DNA of 64,000 bases from Odontesthes bonariensis (GCF_027942865.1 NC_134524.1:31038536-31102535); one strand, 5' to 3'; positions 1-12,190 are shown, numbered from the stretch's first letter. Notes: generated by a model from the sequence alone, not told the origin. Translations and numbers: made by a program.

Positions 1-124
1 GAGGCCACTAAAACTTTTCATATTTGTGTCAAAACTTTTAATTAATTGGTTGCAATGGGGGTGTGAAGAGTATTTCAAGCAATATGTAAAAAAATGTTCC
101 AGAAAAAGATCCCCTACCCCACCT
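1..124. mobile_element. TTAA-type miniature element, family T1, right end
   Basis: The last 124 bases of a miniature inverted-repeat element cut by the window edge. It ends ...TACCCCACCT followed by TTAA (125-128). It resembles the right end of the complete copy at 29670-30550: both share a 'GTGCAATGGGG'-like block, a 'TGCTCCAGAAAA'-like block and the terminal CCCCACCT. It lies inside the BEL/Pao element, just past its integrase coding part. No protein is encoded. The family assignment is by eye. Confidence 0.6.
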
Positions 125-836
125 TTAATTAATAACGTGCTTAATGCTACAAGAGGCAGGTACTCCTTTGTCCAGCGCTTCCAGAACAGATCAGATATGT
201 ACTGGACTTGTCTCCATCTTCTCTGTGAATACAGGTCTGCTGCTTGGAACTCTCCTGGTGGTAATGAAGGCCGGGTTTTAAGCAGTAACAGATGGTTCGG
301 TGTCAGTGCTTCCAGGTCGTTAGGATCCGTAGAGGCCTTGGTGATGGGCCTGCTGTTAATAATGGCTTCCACTTCCCATAGAACTGTGTGGAGTCCCTCC
401 TCATCCAAGTGCTGTACCTTTAGGGTGGAGTTCAGGACTTTCCTCACCGATCTTATCAGCCTTTCCCACACTCCTCCATGATGTGATCCAGCAGGGGGGT
501 TGAACGTCCACTTAATACCCTTTTGGAGTAACACATCATGCACCTGTGCCTGGTTCCACTGCGCAATTGCTGTTTTTAGCTCACGTTCTGCACCCACAAA
601 ATTTGTCCCATTGTCCGAACGCAGCTCACGGACCTGTCCTCTTCTGGCTACAAAACGCCTTAGTGCATTTATGAAAGAGTCAGTGTCCAGAGAAGGTGCC
701 ACCTCGATGTGAATAGCTCGCAATACAAGACAGGTAAATATGACACCATACCTCTTCACTGTACTCCTCCTGCTCCTCACGTCAATGGGTCCATAATAAT
801 CAACTCCCACACAAGTGAATGGGGGTTCATCAGGCT
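125..836 (-). pseudogene. BEL/Pao integrase core, C-terminal part
   Basis: The minus strand encodes the catalytic half of an integrase. Visible pieces are a DYYGPID block with the first Asp, a SDNGTNF block with the second Asp, and a PAGSHHGGVWERL block with the catalytic Glu. They are followed by the conserved INSRPI and tail region typical of BEL/Pao integrases, which insert the element's DNA copy into the genome. The N-terminal zinc finger of the same integrase is about 5 kb away at 5650-6000. The LINE and Harbinger insertions sit just before the PDEPPFT block. A T1 miniature element abuts the 3' side. Confidence 0.8.
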
Positions 837-3800
837 TCAATTCAATTCAATTCAATTAAAAAATACTTTATTTATCCCAGAGGGAAATTAAATGTTGATG
901 TAGCTCAATTAAATCAAGGAGTTATTATAGATGCTGATGGCTGTGGGCAGGAAAGATTTCCTGTAGCGGTCCGTTTTGCATCCAAACTGAAGAAGCCTTT
1001 GACTGAAGAGACTCTGTTTTCCGATAACAGTCTCATGGAGAGGATGTTCAGGGTTGTCCATAATTCTCTTGATTTTATGCAAAATCCTTCTTTGCATTAT
1101 TGTCTCCAGAGGTTCCACAGTCGTCCCCAGAACAGAACCAGCCTTCTTTATCAGGTTGTTGAGTCTTTTTAGGTCCCTGGTTCTGATGCTGCTGCCCCAA
1201 CAGATGACGCAAGAGGAAATGACGCTCTCAACAACAGACTTGTAGAAGATCTGCAACATCTTGTTGCAAACCTTGAAGGACCTTAGCTTCCTCAAGAAGT
1301 ACAGTCTGCTCTGTCCTTTCTTGTAGATTGCTTCACTGTTGTGTCTCCAGTCCAGTCTGTTGTCCACATGAACACCAAGGTATTTATATTCCTCAACCAC
1401 CTCCACTTCTTCTCCCATGATGGAAACAGGGTTTGATCTGACCCTGTTTCTCCTGAAATCTACAATCATCTCCTTTGTTTTATTAACATTCAAGATAAGA
1501 TGATTGTTCCCACACCATGCCACAAAGCGGTCCACCAGCTCTCTGTACTCAGCTTCTTGTCCATCTCTGATACACCCGACAACTGCAGAGTCATCTGAAT
1601 ATTTCTGTAGATGACAGGAGTCTGACTTGTACTGTAAGTCTGAAGTGTACAGAGTGAAAAGGAATGGTGAGAGTACAGTCCCCTGTGGTGCTCCTGTGCT
1701 GCTGATCACCTGGTTAGACACACAATTCTTCAGTCTGACAAACTGTGGTCTGTTTTTCAGGTAGTCATTAATCCAGGTGATTGTTGAGGCCTCCACCTGA
1801 GTCTTCTGGAGTTTCAGACGAAGCAGATCAGGCTGGATTGTGTTAAATGCACTGGAGAAATCAAAGAACATGATCCTCACAGTGCTGCCTGCTTTTTCCA
1901 GATGACAGTGGGTTTGTTGAAGCAGGTGTATGATAGCGTCTTCAACTCCAACTCCATGGCGATAAGCAAACTGCAGGGGGTCCTGATATGTGCTGGTTTG
2001 CTTACACAGGTGGGTCAACACGAGTCTCTCCAGGACCTTCATGATGTGGGATGTCAGGGCAACAGGTCTGTAGTCATTGATGTCTAAAGGGTGAGTTTTC
2101 TTTGGTACCGGAACCAGACAGGATGGCTTCCACAACAGTGGTACCTTCTCTTGGGTCAAGCTAAGGTTGAAAAGGTGTTGCAGAATCCCACAGAGCTGCT
2201 CTGCACAGGCCTTCAGGACTCGGGGGCTGACACCATCTGGACCTGCAGCCTTGTTCCGGTTCAGTCTCTCCAACTGCCTCTTCACCTGACTTCTAGAAAC
2301 AGAAAAGTGGGAGGGGGAGGCAAAGGGGACAGCAGCATCTCCTGATTGGGTTGAAGACAAACTAGTGGAAGCAGAAGAATCCATGACTGAGGTGGAGATG
2401 GAGATGTTACAGGAAAGCTGTGGGTCAGAGGAGGGTGGGATGTCTCTTTGGCTGGGAACAGGAGGGGAGGATGGTGAGCTTGTTCCTGAACTGAACCTGT
2501 TGAAGAATGTGTTCAGCTCATTTGCTCTGTCCAGACTTCCATCCATCCGATCCTCCCTCTGCTTGAGGCCTGTGATCTTCTTCATTCCTGACCACACATC
2601 TCTGATATTGTTCCTCTGCAGTTTACTCTCAAGCTTCTTTCTATACACCTCCTTGCTCTCTCTGATCTTGACTTTGAGCTGCTTCTGTATACTCCTCAGT
2701 AACTCCCTGTCTCGCTCCCTAAAGGCTCTTTTTTTCTTGTTCAATAGTTCCTTTAGCTCACTGGGGATCCAGGGTTTGTTATTAGGGAAGCATCTCACTG
2801 TTCTGGTGGGGATGGTGTTGTCCACACAGAAGTTTATATAGTCAGTCACACACTCAGTCATGGCATTAATGTCCTCTCTATGTGGCTTACAAAGAGAAAT
2901 CCAATCGGTTGCATCAAAACAACCCTGTAAGGCTTCTTCAGCTTAATGTGACCACTTTCTAACAGTCTTTTTTGTGACAGGTAGTCTCTGGACAAGGGGT
3001 TTATATGCTGAACAGAGAAAAACATGGTTGTGATCTGATTTACCCAGGGGAGGTCTTGATTTGGAAATGTATGAATCCTTGACATTTGTGTAAAACAAAT
3101 CCAATGTCTTGTTTTCTCTGGTAGAGCAGCTGACAAACTGTTGAAAAGTTGGCAGTGTAGCAGAGAGTGAGGCATGATTAAAATCACCAGATATTGCCAC
3201 AAAAGAATTGGGGTGTTGTGTCTGTATCTGAGCAACAACGGAACTGATGACATCACATGCAGTGTCGGCAACAGCTGAGGGTGGAATGTAAACAGCCACC
3301 AAAACAACACTGGTGAACTCTCTTGGCAAATAATATGGACGAAAACTTACTGCCAATAGTTCAATGTCAGGACTGCAGAGACGACTCTTCACAGTAACAT
3401 GTCCTTGGTGACACCATCTGTTGTTGACAAGCACTGCCAATCCACCCCCTTTCCTTTTCCTGCTACTCTTTAAATCTCGATCTGCTCGTACAGTCAGAAA
3501 GCCCGGCAGAGAGACGCTGGAGTCGGGGATATGATCCTGCAGCCATGTCTCAGTAAAACACATAATGCTACATTCCCGATATTCTTGCTGAGTCCTTGTC
3601 AAGGCTGGAAGTTCATCCAACTTGTTAGCTAATGATCTTACATTGCCCATGATGACGGATGGCAGAGATGGTTTGAACTTCTTCCTTCTTTCTCTCCTCT
3701 TTGCTCCTGCTCTGCATCCACGACGCCTCCTTTTCAATTCCAGTGGGATTTCTGGCTTCAGTTGTCGAATTATTTCTGCTTTTCCAATGTTAATCAGCTG

Positions 3801-4041
3801 CTCCCTGTTGTAAACCACCTTGTTGCTGTGGTTATGCATCATAACAAAAGAGTAAAATATACAAAAGTATTGGGAAAAATTAATCCAGCTGCACAGCATC
3901 CAAGGCAGGAAGGAACAGTTGTCCAAAAAATGCAATTTCTTCCAAGAAATAACAGGAACTAAATTTAGAAAAAAGAAAAATCTCAATGTGAGGTACAGAG
4001 CTACTCCAACGTGCTGCCACCCTCAGCAGCGCATTCTAGAA
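837..4041 (-). mobile_element. Rex1/Babar-like non-LTR retrotransposon (LINE), copy 1
   Basis: A near full-length LINE on the minus strand. Its 3' end (left side) reads GGGATAAATAAAGTATTT followed by short ATTGA-type tail repeats at about 840-862. The copy at 22856-26190 ends in the same GGGATAAATAAAGTAT motif with an ATCT tail, so the two belong to one family. The 5' end lies near 4041, next to the Harbinger-type element. Placement in the CR1/Rex1-Babar group rests on the RT motifs and microsatellite-like 3' tail and is tentative. It splits the BEL/Pao integrase. The 5' boundary and target duplication are not clear. Confidence 0.8.
909..3842 (-). pseudogene. LINE endonuclease/reverse transcriptase ORF with one stop
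   Basis: One reading frame encodes an APE-type endonuclease (about 3700-2990: MGNVRSLANK, CFTETWL, ISGDFNH, GKSDHN blocks) followed by a reverse transcriptase (about 2300-1350: KAAGPDGV, DYRPVALTSH, FFDFSSAFNTI, GAPQGTVLSP, and the catalytic YSDD). The two halves are separated only by a TAA at 2943-2945. Comparison with copy 2 shows the frame is otherwise continuous across it. The likely start is the Met codon at 3840-3842, because upstream codons look like untranslated sequence. The protein would nick DNA and reverse-transcribe LINE RNA at the target. The single visible nonsense codon suggests a fairly young copy. Confidence 0.85.
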
Positions 4042-4044
4042 CCG

Positions 4045-5646
4045 AGGTCCGTTTCACGTAGCAGGTTTAGTGAAAACTCTGAGTAGGTTAACCCTGAAAT
4101 GAGGGAAACCCTGAGTTTTCCGTTTCACAAAGGGAGGTAACTCAACCCCGAGAAAGAGGGGTAACTCTAGCCTGTTTCACAAAGAGAGGTAACTTAACCT
4201 CACGGTCAGTTACCGTAGTAACAGACTCTCTGAACCTAACCTGGTCGGGACGAGGGTTTATTCAAGAAACCTCGAGTTTCTTTCTGTCTCCGCCCTCTTT
4301 CAGCCACACACGCCATTTGATTTCCTCATTCATTCAGTCAGCAGAGCGAGTTCTTCTACTTCTAGAAGTCCATTAGGCACAGTAGGAGGCAACTTTTTTC
4401 ACGAACATGTCCTTTTGACAACGATCCCGTGGATGAAGGTGCAGCATTATTGCGCAGAGAAATAAATATTCGTCGGAGATGGTTATCAGACCGCGCATAG
4501 ATTTTTGCATTTACAGACAATTATCTTTTTGAGCGGCACCATCAGAATGTGTTGGGACAAAAGAAAAAAAAGACATAAAAGACAAATAAATATTTGTATG
4601 GATACGCTTAAAAAAGACATTTATAGGCCTATTATATTTTATAAAGGCACTCGTGTCTTGGGGGTGGATTCCCTCCGGGGATTCCCTCAGCCACTGCCCT
4701 CCCGTTAGAGGTGGTGGCCACCACCCGTTTCACGGGCATCTGCCTTCTTTGTGTTGGCTCAGTAGAAGTCTGTGTTAGTTTAAATAGGCTTAATTATTTA
4801 ACAGAACATGATATAGACGATGACTCTAAATTGTCCTTCGGAGTGACTGTGAGTGTGTATGGTTGTTTGTCTCGTTTGTCTCTATGTGGCCCTGTGATGG
4901 ACTGGCGGCCTGTCCAGGGTGTACCCCGCCTCTTGCCCATTGACCGCTGGGATAGGCTCCAGCCCCCCCGCGACCCGACTGATGGATTCAGCGGTATAGA
5001 TAATGGATGGATGGATGGTATAGATGGTTTATGTCTGTGAAAACAGCATTATGTTGGGAATAAAATAACTGCACAGTCAAATAGCCACTTAATATTTATT
5101 TTATAGTAGAAAACATGATTAAAATGAGGTACCTCCATGCTGAGGTCTCACCTGTTTGAACAATGTTTTTATATTTCATCTTAAACTGGTGCCAAGAGCG
5201 CTTCTCCCCCGCGGGATTGCACCTAAATGAAATAAATGAATGGGCTACCATTCAAGCAGTTTCCCTGTAATATTATTGTGATTGCAAAGGACTACATTTA
5301 AACTTACACTTTTGCTGGTGCAGCGGTGTTGCACTTATTTCTAAAAACGTGTTGAAACTCGCCTTATGAGCGCATTAAGATTTCCAATTCGAGGTTGGTG
5401 AAAAACGTAGCCCCTCCTCTTCCCCGTTGCCAAGGTGACTCGTCGAATCGGGGCTCCATTGATGCTGGCTTTTTAAAGTTGTGGTGCACGCGCTAAACTC
5501 AAGGTGAACTTACTCAGAGTTGATTAACCTCACTCAAATCAGCGTTTCTGGAACCGAAAACTCAGGGTTTTCTATCTCAGAGTAGATCAACTCAGAGATC
5601 AGGAATAGACTCAGAGTTGGTTGAACCTGCTACGTGAAACCGACCC
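4045..5646. mobile_element. Non-autonomous Harbinger-type DNA transposon, copy 1
   Basis: The ends are inverted repeats sharing TTTCACGTAGCAGGTT, with extra 'CTCTGAGTA/GATCAACTC' motifs inside each end, and flanks carry a CCG direct repeat (4042-4044 and 5647-5649). The second copy is at 44605-47249 in opposite orientation. No transposase ORF is present. However, 4417-4500 (+) reads in frame NDPVDEGAALLRRE...RWLSDRA before a stop, which resembles the N-terminus of PIF/Harbinger nucleases such as HARBI1. It therefore looks like an internally deleted Harbinger. An RTE/SINE-type fragment is nested at 4821-5017 and is shared by both copies, so it predates their spread. Confidence 0.75.
4821..5017 (+). 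repeat. RTE/SINE-type 3' fragment nested in Harbinger copy 1
   Basis: The segment has the fish repeat landmarks GACTGGCGGCCTGTCCAGGG, GATAGGCTCCAGC and a terminal ATGGATGG array. This is the 3' portion of a LINE/SINE of RTE type. It is flanked by an imperfect GATATAGACGA-like repeat. The same insertion in copy 2 (46282-46475) has a perfect 13 bp duplication, TCATCTATATCAT. Confidence 0.7.
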
Positions 5647-5649
5647 CCG

Positions 5650-8600
5650 GTCTCTCGGTAAGAGCCGGTCTGTGGGCAAATCTGCCATCTGCTGGTAAAC
5701 TGGAGTAGCATTAAGTCTTCTGCAGATGGAGCATTTGGACAGAACTCTCCTAATGGCAGTGCTTACTCCTGTCATCCAGTATTTCTCCCTGAGCTTGGAC
5801 AACATGTGGTTGCGGCCGCTGTGTCCTACCTCTTGATGTATATTTCTCAGCAGCAGGGTAGAAATATGAAGGTCTTTTGTGAGAATAATAGGATGCTTAG
5901 ACTCCAAAGGCAGTGCTGCTTTACTAAGTCGTCCTCCCACACGCAAGACTCCATCCTCCAGCCTTGGACACAACTTGTACAGGTGACTACTTTTCTTGAT
6001 ATTTTGTCCCTTTTCCAGACACGAAAGCTCATCCAAAAACTTTCTCCTCTGGCAAAACTGAATTATGGCCAGCTCAGCCTTGTCAATGTCCTCCACTGTA
6101 AGAGCTCCCAGGACAGCTGTGCTTTTGCTCCTTTCCTTCTCCATTTTTCTCTGTTGCCGCATGCTCTCTTCACTGTGATTGACTATCAGGCATTTTCTCT
6201 TCCTACAGGACCACAACCATTCCTTGTATTTCAGCCACCACGCCACAGCTTTCTTTAATCGGATCCATGAGGAATAATGATGGATCAGGTGAGTAGTGGG
6301 ATCCTCTCCAGCTTGTACAGCATTGACAACAGCACTTTTCTTCACCTCTGGATCTTCCTGGGGGAGATGGCTCACAGGCTCGGGGTTCACAGGCCATTCT
6401 GTTTCAGGTTGGCAAAGAAACGGAGGTCCCGTTAACCAGAGTCTGTCCTTCAGAAATGCCTCCACTTTGACACCTCTGGATGCTGCGTCTGCTGGATTTG
6501 AAGCTGTATCCACGTACCTTCACTGGGCAGGGCGAGATGATTTCAGTATCTCCGAAACACGATTAGCAACAAACACCTTGAACCTGGAGCTTTCGTTGTT
6601 AATATATTTCAGCACAGAAGCACTATCAGTCCAAAATACAGATTCCTTAAGACTCATGTGTAGCTCTTTCTCCCACAGGACATTCATGCGGCTGGCCATT
6701 GTTGCAGCAATCAGTTCCATTCTTGGAATTGTAACTGTCTTCAGTGGGGCAACACGAGCCTTTCCCATAATGAAAGCACTGTCCATTTGGAGGTGCTCAT
6801 TCTGTAACAGCAGGTAAGTGACTGTACCATAGCCTTCCTCAGAAGCATCGCAGAAATGGTGCAGTTGCGCAGTAATAACATCTCCAAACTCCAGAGGTTT
6901 TAGACATCTGGGTAGCTCAAAGTTGTCCAAAAGGTAAAGCCCTTGCACACACTTAAGCCACTATTTGGAGACAGTCTCTGGTATGGGGTCATTCCAATCA
7001 ACTCCTCTTCTGCACAAATCCCTCAAGATCCTTTTTGCTGTAAGAACAAGGGGACTTAACATGCCCAGAGGGTCATAAATAGAACTTACAGTTGAAAGGA
7101 TGCCTCTACGGTTAAGTGGTCTGTCCTTCCATACAATTTTGAATTTGAAGGTGTCTGACTTGATGCACCACTCTACGCCCAGCACTCTTTCCATGGGCAC
7201 AAACTCCCGGTCCAGGTCCAACTACTCCACGCTTTTAGCTCTGCGGAGTTCTGGGATGGCCTTGAGCACTTCAGATCTGTTGCTGTTCCACTTGGTCAAA
7301 CAGAATCCCCCTTTAGCGCACAGAGACATGAGCTCATGACTGAGGGTCAGTGCTTCCTCCTCTGTTGCCACTGCCACCAAACAATCATCCACACAAAAGC
7401 AGTGCTGCAGCTTGTCTACCGCCTCCTCCTCATGCTCATGACCAAAATCCTCTGCACATTTCCTGAGAGCAAACTTGGCGCAGCTAGGAGAGGATGTAGC
7501 TCCGAAAAGGTGTACCTTCATCCTAAATTCACATGGTGCTTGGTTCAAGTCTCCTTGTGGCCACCAGAGGAATCGCAGCAGATCAGCATCATCTGGGGGC
7601 ACTTGCACTTGGTGAAACATAACTTCTATATCAGCCATGATGACCACAGGTTCCCTCCTGAACCTGGTCACAACTCCAATTAGTGAGCTGGTTAGATCGG
7701 GTCCTTGCAACAGCTCTTCATTCAGAGATTGTCCTTTGTAACTGGCCCCACAATCAAACACGACTCTGAGTTTTTTCTTTGTTGGGTGGTAAACACCGTG
7801 GTGTGGTATAAACCAGACCCTGCCATCATTTCTTTCCAGCTCTAAATCAGGAACTCTTTCAGCATAGCCTTTGCCAAGTAGATCCTTAATAAAGGTGTTA
7901 TACTCCCTGTAAAATGCTGGATCCCTCTGGAGCCTCCTCTTCAGATGGTTTTGATGCTGTTCCACCACTTTTCTGTTATTTGGCATGCTGAGGTTTGAAT
8001 TTTTCAAAGGCAAGGCGACCTGGTAATGACCATTGAGGTGTTTGGCTGACTTTGTGACCATGTCCATGAACCTCAGGTCTTCCCTGGACGGACCCACTTG
8101 TTCCTCAACAGCTGATTCTGGAAAGTCCATCTTAAATTGCTGTTGCCACAGTTCATCCAAATTCACAATGGACACGCGGTTCACAGTTACTGACTGCTCA
8201 CAGTAATTGGCCCCTCCACCGTTTCCTGTCAGTGGTCCATTTACCGTCCAGCCCAGCACTGTCCTTATAGCGTAGGGTCCATTATGCTCACTGCGGATCA
8301 CTTCCAGCGGTTCCATGGCTCGTGGGACATTCGTTCCAATCAGCAACTCAATTCCAGCCTCAATCTGTGGTAAGCAGATGTGTTTTAAATATGGCCACCT
8401 TGTCAGATCCTTATTTGTGGGTATGTTTGCTTTGTGTACTGGCATTGATAACTGAGTGTACACTTTTGGCAACTCAATGAAGCTGTCCTCTTTAAGTGCT
8501 GCCACCTCCAGCTCTGGTACGATGTAGCTACTGACCACCTTTTCCTGTCCCATGGTCCTGAGAAGAATGTTGGCTCTCTTCCCAGACAAATTGAGCTTCT

Positions 8601-8979
8601 GCTTCAGACTCTCAGTACAGAACACTGCAGTACTTCCCTGGTCCAAAAAGGCGTATGTGAGAATGATTTTATTGCCCTTCTTCGCCTTCACCTGGATTGG
8701 CACAATAGGAAGCTTGCAATCCATCTCACCAGCCCCTGTAAGCCCACTGGAAACCAAGGTGTCATCCACTGTAATCTGGGTGCCTCTCTCAGACGGTTCT
8801 GCAGTGACACTGTCCTTATGGAGCACGGTTGGATGTCTTTGGCCACACTTCGAGCAGGAAATCTTCCTTTGGCAATTTCTGCTGATGTGTCCTATACACA
8901 GGCAGCGAAAACAAGCACCAGTTTCCTTCAGGAAGTCAATTTTCTCTTTGTGTGCCATTTTGTCCAACCGTGCACACAT
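5650..8979 (-). pseudogene. BEL/Pao pol: protease, RT, RNase H, integrase zinc finger
   Basis: The minus strand reads, in order: a CFRCLCIGHISRNC zinc knuckle and a second CSKC finger (about 8910-8830); an aspartic protease with DQGS (about 8635); a reverse transcriptase with MADIEVMFHQV and catalytic CVDD (about 7650-7380); an RNase H region with FCDASEEGYG (about 6850) and FWTDSASVL (about 6630); and an integrase zinc finger with HSGRNHMLS and CSICRR (about 5830-5740). The frame is interrupted by in-frame stops at 7222-7224 (TAG), 6961-6963 (TAG) and about 6517-6519 (TGA). It enters from gag with a one-base shift near 8965. The order and motifs identify BEL/Pao. This copy cannot make a working polyprotein. 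Confidence 0.85.
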
Positions 8980-10858
8980 CCAATGTGTGTCCTCCAGTGC
9001 AGCAGGGACAGATCTTCTTGGCTGGTGGTTGTATGTCTGTAGCTTTATTCACATGTTGAGCTGTTCTCTCCACACGATTCACTGTGGTAGCGAAGCTGGT
9101 TCCTCTGATGCTGGAGCGAGGGTGAGGTTTGTGTTTCATTTGTTTAGTTGTTATAACAGTGTCCTGAATGTTTCCAAACACAGGGTCAGTCAGAATTTTC
9201 ACCTGTTTTCCAACAAAGTTGGCAATATCCATAAATTTTGCTCTTCTGTTGTGACTTTCCTGCAGGTCACATGCGTGGCACCTCCAGCGGTCTCTGAGTT
9301 TGTACAGCAGTTTTCTGATGATTTCCAACATGTTTGTGGGTGTGTCCAGATCATTTAAATATTGCACATCCTCCATAGCATTACAGCATCCACGCAGAAA
9401 GAGGCCGTACTCCTGGAGGGCCTTCACATCTTCCATTTTAATAGTGGGCCATGACAAGGCTCTCTCCATGTACGCTGCTGCCACCTTTTGCTCATTGCCG
9501 TAGTGCTCTTTCAGTAAAGCCTTTGCCTTCACATAACCTCTGCCCGACTCAATGTGCTGACAGCTCCTCACTAGTCCTTTTGCATGCCCTTTGGTGTGCT
9601 TTTCAAGGAAGTAGAGTCTGTCACAGTTGTTATTAGGGTTTCGCTCAACTTCATTTTCAAAAGCTTTAATAAACGAATGATACTTGAGTGGGTTACCATC
9701 AAAAATGGGAATTTCCCTTTTTGGAAGTGCTGAAAGGCATTGTTGTTGCATTAAAAGTGTTGAGATTTCATTTTGTTTCCTCATTATGTCCAGCACACTG
9801 TCATTTTGGGATGCATCAGTTTGTGTAACATTGGTCATAGGATCTTCAGGAGCCATTAGATACCGTTGGAGCATGTACGAAGGACCTGGGAGATCTTTTA
9901 TTTCAGGTAAGTGAGTGACTTTAGGCTTCACAGCTATCTGTGTGGTTTCAATTGCAATGGGTTTTCGTTTAACTGGCAGTGATGGAACAAATTCAGTGGC
10001 TTTGACATTAAGCTGTTGTTTTGAGCATGTCCTTTCATAGTATGAGTTCATCCCATCTGAAACCTTTGACTTTGCTTTACTGCCAACGCCGCTTTGTGAT
10101 TTTATAACACTTAGTTTTGCCATTTCCTCAGCAATTTCATTTTCCAGTAAAAATTGTTCTCTTCTTTTGCGTAGCTTTAACTCCTCTTCATCCAATGCAT
10201 GCTTTTCCTTTAATGCCTTTTGTTTTGCTGCCAAAACTGCAAGATTTGTTTCCGTTGTTGAGCGAACAGATGAGCGTGATTTCTTGGTTGCATTTGAAAT
10301 GCTGTCACAGGGCTGTAGTTCATCCTGAGGATCAGAAACAGACAAATCCTTGCTTTTTTCTACAGGAATTTGTACTGCATGGTTTATTTCCTTTATTGGT
10401 TGTTCAGAAGTATTTGTCTGTAGTGGTAATTCATTTGATTCTTCATGCAGATTTTCCTTTATCCATTTTTCCACTTGTTCCTTGAATGCATCACTGTAAT
10501 CCATAATACTTGAAAACCACTCATTTAGTTTTTTATCTTCATCATCAGGAAGTAGTGGCAACAATTCGTTGTGCAGTTGTGTAGCCTTTTTATACAGTGC
10601 AGTCAAGTTATTCAGTTGTGAGGAGATTCCAGTTACATTTTCTTTTGAGTTCATGTGCGCTTTTATTTGCGGGATAAGCTCCTTGATTTTATTAACGGCA
10701 CTTTTGCGCTCATGCTGCAACCGTGCGATTTTATTTTCCAAAGCTTTGACCGTCAGTTTGCTTTCCCTTTTTTCACGTTGCATATTTGAACTTTCAGCAA
10801 CAGCGTTTATTTGACTCATTTCCTTTAGATTGTATTTTGTTTGAAGCAACACAATCAC
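8936..10858 (-). pseudogene. BEL/Pao gag-like protein
   Basis: A 640-codon minus-strand frame. The N-terminal third is charged and coiled-coil-like. The middle contains the REIPIFDGNPLKYHSFIKAF and FLEKHTKGHAKGLVRSC blocks characteristic of the BEL/Pao capsid region. The C-terminus runs into CPCCTGGHTLDVC, the first half of a zinc-binding region. It then leaves frame at about 8965, where the pol frame carries on, so gag and pol were one frame before a single-base indel. Gag forms the particle in which reverse transcription occurs. The long undamaged frame suggests moderate age. The Met at 10856-10858 is the first available and the true start may be internal. Confidence 0.8.
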
Positions 10859-11570
10859 AATTCATTCAAGAGCGTATTCAAATCCATCCATAGACATTGC
10901 ATTTTAAATTCATTGACAGTGCAGATTCGATCCAAGCAATTTCAACAAGCAATTGGCCTTCCTTTAGACAACATCAGCCGCCACTTATACCACCAAGTCC
11001 CGACATCAAAATCCAATCAAGCACGGAGAAGTTGCGCCACCATCAATGCGTCTTGCAACCAGCGTAACATCCATTTGATACATTGTCCTCATTTCACACA
11101 ATGCATTCCAATCGAAGCGGATTCCTTAATCCACAAACAATTAACAGGTTCAGGCCTACCTGTTCCCAGGTGAATGGATGGCGTGGTGTGGCACTTAGCT
11201 GTGGCTCCTTTGTTTGGCTTGTCGGCGCGTGGTGACTTGGTTCCTTGGTTCCTTGGTTCCTTGGTTCCTTGGTTCCTTGGAGCGGCTTGATGATTTTCAC
11301 TTTTTCTTTTTACGCCAGTGTTTTGTTGACAAATGTTGCGTCTTTCAACACAAACCTTTTAGCCGCTCAGAGTTTGAGGTTGGGTCCTTAGGTTCCTTTA
11401 TTTGTGACGCGCTACTGGTTTATTGCAAGAGATACGCTGAGATCCAAGATATGCTTTTGTTGCTTTTATTTAACAAACCGCACAGAGTTATCACAGCGCA
11501 GCAAGGATGAATTATTGTAAAGATGAAAACCAGCGGATTAAACGGATACATAAGGTGAAGAGTGAATAAA
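10859..11570 (-). other. Probable BEL/Pao 5' leader/LTR region, not resolved
   Basis: No gene is seen. By position this should hold the BEL/Pao leader and 5' LTR, but the partner LTR is outside the window, so the boundaries cannot be drawn. It contains the TTCCTTGG tandem repeat listed separately and no long open frame. Confidence 0.4.
11234..11280. repeat. TTCCTTGG tandem repeat
   Basis: About five exact copies of the octamer TTCCTTGG in a row, inside the presumed BEL/Pao leader/LTR. Confidence 0.9.
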
Positions 11571-11804
11571 TGTGGCGTGGCGTGACGAGGCGGTCAACAA
11601 AATTATGGCTACTCCCAACCCTGACTCTCTATCATCTGTGTCACCGGTGAGTCCACACCTTTACGCACACACACCTCCGCACGCACACACCCCCACACGC
11701 CCACTCCCATATGAACCACCCCCTCTGCAACACACACACTCAAACTCATTGTGCTCCTCAAATTTAACCTATATGTCCCTAACACTTTCGATTACCTGTG
11801 TTTG
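11571..11804. other. CA-rich spacer
   Basis: No gene was recognised. The stretch at about 11655-11745 is rich in CACACA/CCCACA and gives spurious open frames on one strand only. Confidence 0.5.
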
Positions 11805-12125
11805 CAGCAGACGAAAATAAAGCAGTAGAAGAGACCACACTGGCAGAATGGATGTGCAAAATGTTGCAAGAGAAAGAAATTGTGAGTGCAAATGATCTGC
11901 CGAATGCTGTTATTTCTCGACAGGAATGACATGCCAAACCAGGAGATTGGGTCCTGATAAAAGTCATAAAGCAGAAGTGTTGGCCCGTTCCAGGTCCTGC
12001 TGTCGACCCCAACAGCAGTGAAAATCGCTGAAAGGTCAACGTGGATACATCTCAGCCACTCCAAGACGGTAACACATTTCCCAGCTGACAACGAGTAGTG
12101 GTGGAAGTCTGGCTACAAAGGGCAG
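11805..12125 (+). pseudogene. Endogenous retrovirus integrase C-terminal remnant
   Basis: Plus-strand fragments match the C-terminal end of a gammaretrovirus-like integrase: a PGDWVLIKV block at about 11945 and, one frame over, a [18 protein letters not shown] block at about 12000-12060. The frame changes and stops between these pieces show decay. It directly precedes the env remnant, the usual pol-env order. No RT, gag or LTR could be recognised upstream, where BEL/Pao sequence begins, so the provirus is truncated at its 5' side. Assignment to a class I (gamma/epsilon-like) ERV is from these short motifs only. Confidence 0.65.
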
Positions 12126-12190
12126 TGTGATACATAGCTCACACTAGGTCTCAAACCAGTGAAGAAAACAACTGATCCACACTCATTTAG

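Larger units (their letters stand above)
125..10858 (-). mobile_element. BEL/Pao LTR retrotransposon, degraded and interrupted
   Basis: A long minus-strand LTR retrotransposon reads gag (10858-8936), then zinc knuckles, protease, reverse transcriptase, RNase H and integrase zinc finger (8979-5650). The integrase core resumes at 836-125. Between the two integrase parts lie a Rex1-like LINE (about 837-4041) and a Harbinger-type element (4045-5646). The pol order and motifs are those of the BEL/Pao superfamily. Coding is broken by one gag/pol frameshift and three in-frame stops, so this copy is dead. The 3' LTR would lie left of the window. The 5' LTR should lie to the right of 10858 but could not be defined without its partner. 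Confidence 0.85.

Noticed and set aside
26..712. Plus-strand frames at the window start
   Set aside because: They are antisense shadows of the BEL/Pao integrase, whose DDE motifs are on the minus strand.
4505..4708. 67-codon frame in Harbinger copy 1, repeated at 46588-46815
   Set aside because: Present in both element copies only because they are homologous; it reads through non-coding element sequence with no known motif.
11234..11280. Regular short repeats resembling an array
   Set aside because: It is a simple octamer tandem repeat without spacers, so not CRISPR-like; the window is eukaryotic.
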